This document shows positions 5,991 through 12,982 of a stretch of DNA of 20,583 nt, one piece after another (within the stretch, counting starts at the first letter, position 1; the number at the start of each line of letters is the position of its first letter). A program made the position numbers and the translations under genes. Under the pieces are notes generated by a model that saw only the letters and a program-made list of their open reading frames with translations, was not told the DNA's origin and ran no database searches. Origin of the DNA: Bacillota bacterium (GTDB taxonomy: Bacteria > Bacillota > Clostridia > Acetivibrionales > DTU013). The stretch is from positions 1 through 20,583 of the forward strand of contig JAEXNT010000045.1 in the NCBI GenBank assembly GCA_023439545.1, written 5' to 3'.

Positions 5991-8651
5991 TCAAAGCTTT
6001 TTAGGTTTTTTCCGGGGTTTCGCGGGGATGCGCACTTCGCGTTTCTTGCGGCTGGCGGGGTCCCTCCCTATCGGCGTTATAACGACTGCCGGCTTCTCTT
6101 CTATCCGGCTCTCGTCGACTACGTCTATCCTGCGGTCTTTATGATCTGCAATGGCAGCATACAGGTCCTGGCTTTCATAGCCTCCCCTGCTGAAGCCCTG
6201 CTTGAAGCTGCTGCCCCTGCCCGACCGGCTGTCATCTTTTTTCTTCCCGGTATATCTATGCTTTTTATCGAAGCCGCCTCTTCCGGCGCCAGCTTCAGTA
6301 CTGCCCTTTTTATTGTCTTTTCCGGCTGTCCCGCTTTTGCCGCTGTTACCGTAACCTTTGCCTTTGCCGTATTTTATCCCGCTGCTCTTCCGTTGTTCGG
6401 CAGCAGCATAACGTTTTCCGCTGCCGGAGCGGTCGACATACCCGCCGCTCCCTGAACCTCCGGCCTTCCCGCGGACGCTCTCCAGGCCTTCAGCTTCCTT
6501 CGCACCGTTTCCGCTTTTTTTGTTTTCTGCCTCTATAATAAAGTCCAGCTGCCTTGTTGCTACATCCGCACGGGTAAGCAAAACTCTCAGTTGATCCCCG
6601 ATGCTGTAACGTTTTCTCGTACGTTCGCCTATCAGGCAGAAATGCGCATCGTCGAACACGTAATAATCATCATCCATGCTGCTGACCTTAACAAGGCCTT
6701 CTATCGTGTTTTCGAGCTCCACGAACATTCCGAAGGAGGTAACATTTGAGACAATACCGTCAAAGGTTTCCCCAACCCTTTCCTTCATGAACTCGACCTT
6801 CTTCATATCTTCGGTCTCACGTTCCGCCTCGTCGGCTGCGCGTTCCCTCTCGGAGCAGAGTCTCGCGATCTCCGGCAGCATGTTCCGGAGCTGCTCCTCC
6901 CTTTTTTCAGGCAGCTCTCCATTCAATTCTTCCTTTATAAGGCGGTGTATTATAAGGTCCGGATATCTTCTGATTGGAGACGTGAAATGGCAGTAATACT
7001 TGGCCGCAAGGCCGAAATGGCCTGAATTTTCGTGGCTGTAGCGCGCCTTTGCCAGCGAACGCAGCATGACGGTGCTGACTATCGTCTCCTCCTTTGTGCC
7101 TTTGACTTTCTCCAGTATGCTCTGCAGAGCCCTCGGGTGGATCTTGTTCAGACCTTTGAGCGGATAGCCCAGATTCCTCGAAAATTCGGCGAAGGTCATA
7201 ATTTTTTCACTGTCGGGTTCTTCGTGTATCCTGTAGACAAACGGCATACCGGCCCAGTGAAAATGCTCAGCTACGGTCTCGTTACAGGCCAGCATGAATT
7301 CCTCGATTATCCGGTTGGCTATCGTGATCTCATATTTTTTCACTTCCGTCGGCTTGCCGTCTTCATCGAGTATTATCTTCGCCTCATCGAAGTCAAAGTC
7401 GATAGCGCCCCTGTCCATTCTTTTTTTGCGCAGGATAAGCGCTAGCTCCTTCATGGTCGTGAAATCGTCCATGAGGTAGCCGTAACGCTCCATCAGGTCT
7501 TCATCCCCAAACTCCAGAAGCTTGTAGACGTCGGTATATGTCATTCTTTCGCTGGTCTTTATAACGCTTTCAAAAATTTCATGGTCGATGACCTTGCCGT
7601 TTTCATCTATATCCATCATGACCGAAAATGCAAGTCTGTCTACATGGGGGTTGAGGCTGCAGACTCCGTTGGACAGCTTCCTCGGAAGCATCGGAATAAC
7701 CCTGTCCACGAGATAAACGCTCGTACCGCGCTCCAGGGCATCCCGGTCAAGCGGCGTGCCTTCTGTGACGTAGTAGCTTACATCGGCAATATGAACGCCC
7801 AGCCGGTAACACCCATCCTCCAGTTTTTCTATCGAAACTGCGTCGTCCAGGTCCTTGGCATCCTCGCCGTCGATCGTCACCATTGTATAATCCCTGAGGT
7901 CGCGCCTGCCTTTTAGCATGCTCCCGCTTACCTTGTCCGGCAATTTCTCAGCCTGACTCATCACATCTTCGGGGAAATCTTCATTGAGACCATATGCCTT
8001 GATCACTGAAAGGATATCTGTGCCTGTTTCGCTTATATCTCCTATTACCTCGACTATCCTGCCTTCCGCATTACGCCTTTTCTCAGGCCACTTGACTATT
8101 TCGGCAACTACCTTGTAACCTGGTTTTGCACCGTTCAGCTCATCCTTCGGTATGAAAATGTCGCCGGGGATCCTGCGGTCGTCAGGGACGACAAAGCCGA
8201 AATACCGGCTGTTCTCGAACGTTCCAACCACCCTTGTCACTGACCTTTTCAATATTCTGATGACCTCTCCCTCGGCACGTCTGTCGCCCGCCGGTTTCTT
8301 CGTGATGCGTGCGACGGCTCTGTCATTGTGAAGGGCGCCTGCCATGCCATCCGACGGTATGAATAGATCTGCCATCTCTTCATCATCCGGCACCAGGAAA
8401 CCATAACCTCGTTCATTTCCCTGTATCCGGCCGACCATCAGGTTCATTCTTTCCGGCACGCCGTACCGGTCCTTATTTGTTTTGTATATAGCGCCTTCCT
8501 GTTCGAGGCTGTCAAGAAGCCCTGCCAGCTCTCCGCGCTCTTCCTGGGGTACGTCGAGCACGACTGCGAGTTCCTCGAATTTCAAAGGTCTATATGCTTC
8601 TTCTCTCATGAAGCCGACTATTTTCTGCTTACGCTCTTCCAATACATCCAT
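5991..8651 (-). CDS. rnr: Ribonuclease R with long basic Gly/Ser-rich tail
   Basis: 3'-5' processive exoribonuclease degrading structured RNA and acting in RNA turnover and quality control. 886 residues: N-terminal winged-helix region (1-65), two cold-shock-like domains (about 70-205; GYGFLVPDDEEMADLFIP and FGFVVPDDRRIPGDIFIP), RNB catalytic domain (about 250-575) with IDGEDAKDLDDAV supplying D261, D267, D269 and D270, and HFTSPIRRYPD near 555-564. An S1 domain follows at about 627-706. Residues 710-886 are a low-complexity Gly/Ser/Lys/Arg tail ending in a Lys-rich patch; it is longer than usual. GGAGAG precedes the ATG. I see no clear promoter in 8652-8750. Confidence 0.95.
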   Translation of the reverse strand: MDVLEERKQKIVGFMREEAYRPLKFEELAVVLDVPQEERGELAGLLDSLEQEGAIYKTNKDRYGVPERMNLMVGRIQGNERGYGFLVPDDEEMADLFIPSDGMAGALHNDRAVARITKKPAGDRRAEGEVIRILKRSVTRVVGTFENSRYFGFVVPDDRRIPGDIFIPKDELNGAKPGYKVVAEIVKWPEKRRNAEGRIVEVIGDISETGTDILSVIKAYGLNEDFPEDVMSQAEKLPDKVSGSMLKGRRDLRDYTMVTIDGEDAKDLDDAVSIEKLEDGCYRLGVHIADVSYYVTEGTPLDRDALERGTSVYLVDRVIPMLPRKLSNGVCSLNPHVDRLAFSVMMDIDENGKVIDHEIFESVIKTSERMTYTDVYKLLEFGDEDLMERYGYLMDDFTTMKELALILRKKRMDRGAIDFDFDEAKIILDEDGKPTEVKKYEITIANRIIEEFMLACNETVAEHFHWAGMPFVYRIHEEPDSEKIMTFAEFSRNLGYPLKGLNKIHPRALQSILEKVKGTKEETIVSTVMLRSLAKARYSHENSGHFGLAAKYYCHFTSPIRRYPDLIIHRLIKEELNGELPEKREEQLRNMLPEIARLCSERERAADEAERETEDMKKVEFMKERVGETFDGIVSNVTSFGMFVELENTIEGLVKVSSMDDDYYVFDDAHFCLIGERTRKRYSIGDQLRVLLTRADVATRQLDFIIEAENKKSGNGAKEAEGLESVRGKAGGSGSGGYVDRSGSGKRYAAAEQRKSSGIKYGKGKGYGNSGKSGTAGKDNKKGSTEAGAGRGGFDKKHRYTGKKKDDSRSGRGSSFKQGFSRGGYESQDLYAAIADHKDRRIDVVDESRIEEKPAVVITPIGRDPASRKKREVRIPAKPRKKPKKL

Positions 8652-8750
8652 TGTATATCTCTCCTACATTTAAAATGAGCATTTTTAAGCCACGGCTCAT
8701 TAATTTATTATTCCAACAATAACCGTATTTAAACTTTCTCTTTATATTAG

Positions 8751-8773
8751 AAAAGGGACCGCTATGCAGTCCC
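8751..8773 (-). terminator. Probable terminator of the HD-domain gene
   Basis: Stem GGGAC (8755-8759) with GTCCC (8769-8773), 9-nt loop, minus-strand TTTTC after it. Short stem, so efficiency may be moderate. It lies 44 nt past the HD gene stop. Confidence 0.65.
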
Positions 8774-8816
8774 CGCATACATCAACATATTCCCGGATCG
8801 AAAAAGCAGCTTGGCT

Positions 8817-9350
8817 TCATATTTTCTGTACCGCAGCCAGTGCTATCCCTGCGAATTCCTGCAGCGATAACCCCAGTTCGCGGCAGGTCCTGATCTGATC
8901 GCGCTTCAGTTCACCGGCAAAACCGGCGTCGTTGAATTTACTCAAAATATAGTCCGTCGTTACGTCGGAAAGCTTCCGGGAAGGAAGGCTGCAAACGCAT
9001 GCATCTATCAGCCACGACATGGGATCCGAACAATAAAGCGCTTTGTCAAGCTTCCTCTTGCGTTCTATGCCATGGATATCATTGTGTGCTTTCACAGCAT
9101 ACACGACCTCGGGATCTATATCGAGATTCTCGAGTATTTCTGAGCCCACTATACTGTGCATTGAAGGTTCTCCCTCAGTTCTCTCGGCATCGATATCATG
9201 CAGAAGTCCCGTAAGACCCCACAATTCGATATTATCCCTGAGCATGGAGGCCAATTCCCTCATGATGGCCTCGACCTCGAGTGAATGCCTGATAAACCTG
9301 ACATTGGTCAACCTCGCCTGCAATTCCTTCAGCGCTCTGTCCCTTTCCAT
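8817..9350 (-). CDS. HD-domain (HDIG-like) phosphohydrolase
   Basis: 177-residue soluble protein with an HD metal-binding domain: H22, the LLHDID doublet (H51-D52), H65, H89 and a downstream SD (about 108-109). This matches small stand-alone HD hydrolases; substrate (nucleotide, cyclic dinucleotide or other phosphoester) cannot be predicted. No partner GGDEF or sensor domain is present. The ATG at 9350 has only a weak GCGAG site. It lies between secG and rnr, two genes often adjacent in Firmicutes, and 46 nt below the secG terminator, in which I find no good promoter; read-through is likely. Confidence 0.85.
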   Translation of the reverse strand: MERDRALKELQARLTNVRFIRHSLEVEAIMRELASMLRDNIELWGLTGLLHDIDAERTEGEPSMHSIVGSEILENLDIDPEVVYAVKAHNDIHGIERKRKLDKALYCSDPMSWLIDACVCSLPSRKLSDVTTDYILSKFNDAGFAGELKRDQIRTCRELGLSLQEFAGIALAAVQKI

Positions 9351-9390
9351 CTACTCGCCCGCTTTCAGTTTAATATGCGTGCATACCGAC

Positions 9391-9418
9391 AAAAAAGACC
9401 ATGCATTTCTGCATAGTC
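9391..9418 (-). terminator. Intrinsic terminator of secG
   Basis: Nine-base-pair stem (9397-9405 with 9410-9418, one G-T pair on the minus strand), GAAA tetraloop, followed by TTTTTT. It sits 24 nt past the secG stop. Confidence 0.85.
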
Positions 9419-9442
9419 CAAGGATTGCCTTATGTTATCTTA

Positions 9443-9703
9443 TCATGGCATAACGTAATTTGCTTTCAAAATCAGGAACAGCAATATCGAAGTAACAAGG
9501 AATGCTATTGCCGCAACCGAAGTATATTTGCTAAGTAAAGCGTCCAGCGTCCTGCCCTTGTTTTTACCAAAGAAAGTCTCGGCGCCGCCGGCAATCGAAC
9601 CGGAAAGTCCCGCGGACTTGCCTGACTGCAGAAGAACGATTACTACAAGAGACATAGATACCAAAACATGTATTATCGAAATAATTATTTCTAAAGCTGA
9701 CAA
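9443..9703 (-). CDS. secG: Preprotein translocase subunit SecG, TTG start
   Basis: Small membrane subunit of the SecYEG channel. 86 residues with two membrane segments (about 4-26 and 58-78) around the conserved LLQSGKSAGLSGSIAGGAETFFGKNKG loop (split: LLQSGKSAGLSG and GGAETFFGKNKG). I place the start at the TTG at 9703 (MSALEIIISIIHV) because GGGAGGT lies 7 nt upstream; the longer ORF to 9745 would place that site inside the gene. Has its own promoter, so it is separable from eno although adjacent. Confidence 0.93.
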   Translation of the reverse strand: MSALEIIISIIHVLVSMSLVVIVLLQSGKSAGLSGSIAGGAETFFGKNKGRTLDALLSKYTSVAAIAFLVTSILLFLILKANYVMP

Positions 9704-9735
9704 GGATAACACCTCCCGAAAAATTAACAAGTCAA

Positions 9736-9764
9736 ATTGTAACACATATCATACAAAAAAACAA
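9736..9764 (-). promoter_or_regulatory. Promoter of secG, overlapping the eno terminator
   Basis: Minus-strand TTGTTT (9759-9764), 17-nt spacer, TACAAT (9736-9741) with an extended TGT before the -10. The -35 box falls within the stem and T-run of the eno terminator. Confidence 0.65.
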
Positions 9765-9788
9765 GCCTTGAAATAAGCTTGTTTTTTT
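9755..9788. terminator. Bidirectional-looking terminator downstream of eno
   Basis: Stem ACAAGC (9761-9766) with GCTTGT (9777-9782), extendable by flanking A7/T7 runs, 10-nt loop. T-runs exist on both strands; biologically it ends the minus-strand eno transcript. Confidence 0.85.
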
Positions 9789-9816
9789 CGGAACAACCGT
9801 CCCCCTGTTTCAATGC

Positions 9817-11118
9817 TTATTTACTTTTTAAATTGAACCATGCGTCGAGTCCCGGATAAATAGCGGCTTCACCGAGCTCCTCTTCTATCCTCAGCAGCTG
9901 GTTGTATTTTGCGACACGATCCGTCCTGGAGGGCGCTCCAGTCTTAATCTGGCCTGAGTTAGTCGCAACCGCAATATCGGCTATCGTGGCATCCTCGGTC
10001 TCTCCCGACCTATGCGACGTCACAGCCGTATATCCGGCCCTGTTCGCCATCTGTATGGCGTCGAGCGTTTCGGTAAGAGTACCGATCTGGTTCACCTTAA
10101 TAAGTATTGAGTTGGCTACGCCAAGATCTATGCCCTTTTTAAGCCTTTCGGTATTAGTGACGAAGAGGTCGTCGCCCACCAGCTGTATCTTGGTACCCAA
10201 CCTTTGAGTAAGCAGTTTCCAGCCTTCCCAGTCCTCCTCCGCCACACCGTCTTCAAGTGATATTATAGGATATTTTTCCGCAAGCTCTGCCCAGAAATCG
10301 ATCATTTCCTCCCTTGTCTTTCGTATATCGGATTTCCAGAAATAATAAGTACCGTCTTCCTGATACATCTCTGTCGCGGCTGCGTCTATTGCGATCCTGA
10401 AATCCTCTCCGGGCTTGTAGCCGGCCTTTTCGACCGCCTCGAGTATTACTTTTATAGCTTCCTCATCACTCTTCAGGTTGGGCGCAAAACCACCCTCGTC
10501 TCCAACAGCGGTAGAATAACCCTTGGAGCTCAGGACCTTCTTCAGGTTGTGGAACACCTCCGCGCACATCATAAGCGCGTTTCTGAAACAATCCGCGCCC
10601 ACGGGCATTATCATGAATTCCTGAATGTTCACACTGTTATCCGCATGTTTTCCGCCGTTTATTATATTCATCATCGGAACCGGAAGCATTTTGGAATTTG
10701 TACCGCCTATATACTGATAAAGGCTTATGCCCAGCGTTTCCGCGGCAGCTTTGGCTACGGCGAGAGAAACGCCAAGTATCGCGTTTGCGCCAAGCTTGCT
10801 TTTATTGTGAGTTCCATCGAGCGCTATCATTTTACGGTCTATTGCAACCTGATCGAATACATTCAAGCCTTCGATCTCAGGAGCTATAATTTCGTTCACA
10901 TTTGAAACGGCACTTAGCACTCCTTTACCCAAATACCTTCCCGAATCGCCGTCCCTCAGCTCTATTGCCTCGAATGCTCCGGTCGATGCGCCTGAAGGTA
11001 CTGCCGCGCGGCCGATAAAACCTCCTTCTACGATCACTTCCACCTCAACGGTCGGGTTGCCCCTGGAATCAAGGATCTCCCTTGCAAATACGCTCTCGAT
11101 CTCAAGATACTGTTTCAT
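9817..11118 (-). CDS. eno: Enolase
   Basis: Converts 2-phosphoglycerate to phosphoenolpyruvate in glycolysis; cytosolic, Mg-dependent. 433 residues, usual length. Visible: H159, E167, catalytic E208 (GDEGG), metal ligands D245, E289 (SLEDG) and D316 (GDDLFVTN), catalytic K341 (ILIKVNQIG), H369-R370-S371 (SHRSGETED) and K392 (KTGAPSR). All key residues are present. The ATG at 11118 is preceded by GGAGAG at normal spacing. It carries its own extended -10 promoter and a strong terminator. Confidence 0.98.
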   Translation of the reverse strand: MKQYLEIESVFAREILDSRGNPTVEVEVIVEGGFIGRAAVPSGASTGAFEAIELRDGDSGRYLGKGVLSAVSNVNEIIAPEIEGLNVFDQVAIDRKMIALDGTHNKSKLGANAILGVSLAVAKAAAETLGISLYQYIGGTNSKMLPVPMMNIINGGKHADNSVNIQEFMIMPVGADCFRNALMMCAEVFHNLKKVLSSKGYSTAVGDEGGFAPNLKSDEEAIKVILEAVEKAGYKPGEDFRIAIDAAATEMYQEDGTYYFWKSDIRKTREEMIDFWAELAEKYPIISLEDGVAEEDWEGWKLLTQRLGTKIQLVGDDLFVTNTERLKKGIDLGVANSILIKVNQIGTLTETLDAIQMANRAGYTAVTSHRSGETEDATIADIAVATNSGQIKTGAPSRTDRVAKYNQLLRIEEELGEAAIYPGLDAWFNLKSK

Positions 11119-11175
11119 TTACAACTCTCCTCTCCGAATTCTTTCATCTGATGTTTAGCTGTTAATATCTTCCAT

Positions 11176-11184
11176 ATTATATCA
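11176..11184 (-). promoter_or_regulatory. Extended -10 promoter of eno
   Basis: Minus-strand TGATATAAT: perfect TATAAT (11176-11181) with TG one base upstream. No good -35 is seen at 17 nt (GTGCCG). Predicted leader about 50 nt. Confidence 0.65.
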
Positions 11185-11261
11185 CAGAGTTATGCTCCCG
11201 GCACATGTTTGAAAAATTAATTCCGGTATATTTTATCCACAAATTTTATAAATTAAAACAT

Positions 11262-11287
11262 AAAAAAGCGGGATCATTCGTCCCGCT
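11262..11287 (-). terminator. Intrinsic terminator of the ABC/FtsX operon
   Basis: Seven-base-pair stem AGCGGGA (11267-11273) with TCCCGCT (11281-11287), 7-nt loop, followed by TTTTT on the minus strand. It begins 8 nt after the stop of the last operon gene. Confidence 0.9.
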
Positions 11288-11295
11288 CATCTCGC

Positions 11296-12279
11296 TTATC
11301 CCGCTTTGTCAGTCTTTCCGTCTTCTTTGTCACGAGGCGCGTAGAGCACCACTCTGTCGCCGTCAAGTTCAACCTTTACCTTGTTCTTGTCCTTCAAGCC
11401 AAGGGCGCTGATGTAATCCGCCGGAATCTGGAGCCTGCCTGCCCGGTCAAGGACCGCAAGTTCCTCGTGGGTCTCATCGCCATGATTGCCAAATATGCCG
11501 CTGCCCAATTCCGCAAGTTCCTCGGCATAGGATTTTTTGCGTATGAATTCGCTGCTGGTCCGCCCATCCCTGATCGCAACGACCCTGTCCACCTTCTGGG
11601 ACACCTGCCTGTCATGAGTAACGATTACAACGGTAACGCCGAGCGTTGTGTTAAGTTCACGGAAAACATCGAGCACCGCTGCTGCAGTCTTGCTGTCAAC
11701 CGAGCCTGTAGGTTCATCGGCCAGCAGCAGTTTGGGATTGTTTGCAAGCGCGATCGCTATTGCGACTCGCTGCTGCTCTCCGCCGGACAACTGGCTCAGC
11801 TTGTTGTTCCTCCTGTTGAGCAGCCCGACCAGGTCGAGAAGCTGGAGCGCCCTGCTCCTTTTACTGCCCTTGCCCGTGAGGTTCATCGGCATTTCGACAT
11901 TTTCCTGTGCGGTCAGATACGGTATCAGATTCCTCGCATTATTCTGCCAGATGAACCCTACGGTATCCCGTTTATATTTGATGAGCTGCTGATCGTTGAA
12001 TTTAAGCAGATCTCGCCCGTCTACGAGCAGTTTTCCGGCCGAGGGCTTGTCGAGACCTCCCAGCATATTCAGCAGCGTTGATTTTCCGCTGCCGCTGTTG
12101 CCTATGATCGCCATAAGTTCGCCCGCCTCTACAGTGAGATCGAGCCCTTGCAGCGCTACGACTTCCAGATCCTTGGTCTTGTAAATTTTGACCAGGTTCT
12201 CGCACTCTATCATTTTGGGTTGTTCCTTCTGGGACTCATCTTCCTTTACGAGCCCGCCGTCGACTCTATCAAACTGCAT
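11296..12279 (-). CDS. ABC transporter ATPase fused to a C-terminal AbrB-like domain
   Basis: 327 residues. Residues 23-250 are a LolD/MacB-type ATPase: Walker A GNSGSGKST, Q-loop WQNN, signature LSGGEQQR, Walker B LLLADEPTGSVD and switch THD, all intact. After a linker, residues about 274-314 read LDRAGRLQIPADYISALGL then KVKVELDGDRVVLYAP, the pattern of a SpoVT-AbrB swapped-hairpin domain (GRxxIP, hydrophobic LGL turn, KVxVxxxGDRVVL). Such domains normally bind DNA or dimerise. The start at ATG 12279 overlaps the upstream ATPase gene by 11 bp, so translational coupling is likely. The ATPase presumably powers the FtsX permease of this operon. Confidence 0.9.
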   Translation of the reverse strand: MQFDRVDGGLVKEDESQKEQPKMIECENLVKIYKTKDLEVVALQGLDLTVEAGELMAIIGNSGSGKSTLLNMLGGLDKPSAGKLLVDGRDLLKFNDQQLIKYKRDTVGFIWQNNARNLIPYLTAQENVEMPMNLTGKGSKRSRALQLLDLVGLLNRRNNKLSQLSGGEQQRVAIAIALANNPKLLLADEPTGSVDSKTAAAVLDVFRELNTTLGVTVVIVTHDRQVSQKVDRVVAIRDGRTSSEFIRKKSYAEELAELGSGIFGNHGDETHEELAVLDRAGRLQIPADYISALGLKDKNKVKVELDGDRVVLYAPRDKEDGKTDKAG

Positions 12280-12949
12280 CTGTTATCTCACCATCCTCAA
12301 GCGTCAGTACATGATCCGCTATATCTATCATACTGGGGTCGTGCGTAGTCATGACCACCGTAAGTCCCTCCACCTCCACCAGGTTCCTGAAAAGCCTGAC
12401 GACCTGCAGGCCCATGTGCGTATCGAGCTCTGCAGTGGGTTCATCGGCAAAAACTATATCAGGTCTGTGGGCTATCGCTCTTGCTATTGCCACCCTTTGC
12501 TGTTCACCGCCTGACAGCTCATGAGGTCTGTGGTTCATCCTCTTTCCCATGCCTACGAGTGACAGGCATTCTCTTGCCCTGTCGCCCCTTCCCTTAGCAG
12601 GTATGCCCGCAATCCTAAGCCCGAATTCTACGTTTTCATATGCGGACATCATTGAGATCAGCGCTACCGACTGGAACACAAAACCCATATGCTTTCTTCT
12701 GATTTCATTTTTGACGTGTTCCCCAGCGTGTGTAATTTCGGTACCGTTGAACCTGATAATGCCGGAATTCGGCTTATCCAGCGCGCCCAGCAGATTAATG
12801 AGCGTTGTCTTGCCGGAGCCGGAGCGCCCCCTGAGTATGGTCAGCTTTCCTTTTTCTATTTCCAGTGAAACACTTTTCAATGCGTGGACCGTTATGCTGC
12901 CGGATTTGAAATCCCTGACCAGCCTGTCGGTCGTGATTATTTCACTCAT
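12269..12949 (-). CDS. ABC transporter ATPase, LolD/MacB family
   Basis: 226 residues, the usual size of a stand-alone MacB/LolD-type ATPase. Walker A GRSGSGKTT, Q-loop FVFQS, signature LSGGEQQR, Walker B IVFADEPTAELD and THD switch are intact. It is distinct from the second ATPase downstream, and both would serve the single permease encoded just upstream, perhaps as a heterodimer. GGGGAGG lies 5 nt before the ATG. In Gram-positives such systems (YknXYZ type) export peptides or toxic compounds or work mechanically at the envelope; substrate unknown here. Confidence 0.93.
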   Translation of the reverse strand: MSEIITTDRLVRDFKSGSITVHALKSVSLEIEKGKLTILRGRSGSGKTTLINLLGALDKPNSGIIRFNGTEITHAGEHVKNEIRRKHMGFVFQSVALISMMSAYENVEFGLRIAGIPAKGRGDRARECLSLVGMGKRMNHRPHELSGGEQQRVAIARAIAHRPDIVFADEPTAELDTHMGLQVVRLFRNLVEVEGLTVVMTTHDPSMIDIADHVLTLEDGEITDAV

Positions 12950-12982
12950 AAATACCTCCCCAGTGCAAAAGTACGCGACACG

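Noticed and set aside
6141..6455. Plus-strand Ala/Phe-rich frame opposite the RNase R tail
   Set aside because: Produced by the GC-biased low-complexity tail on the other strand; no start signal.
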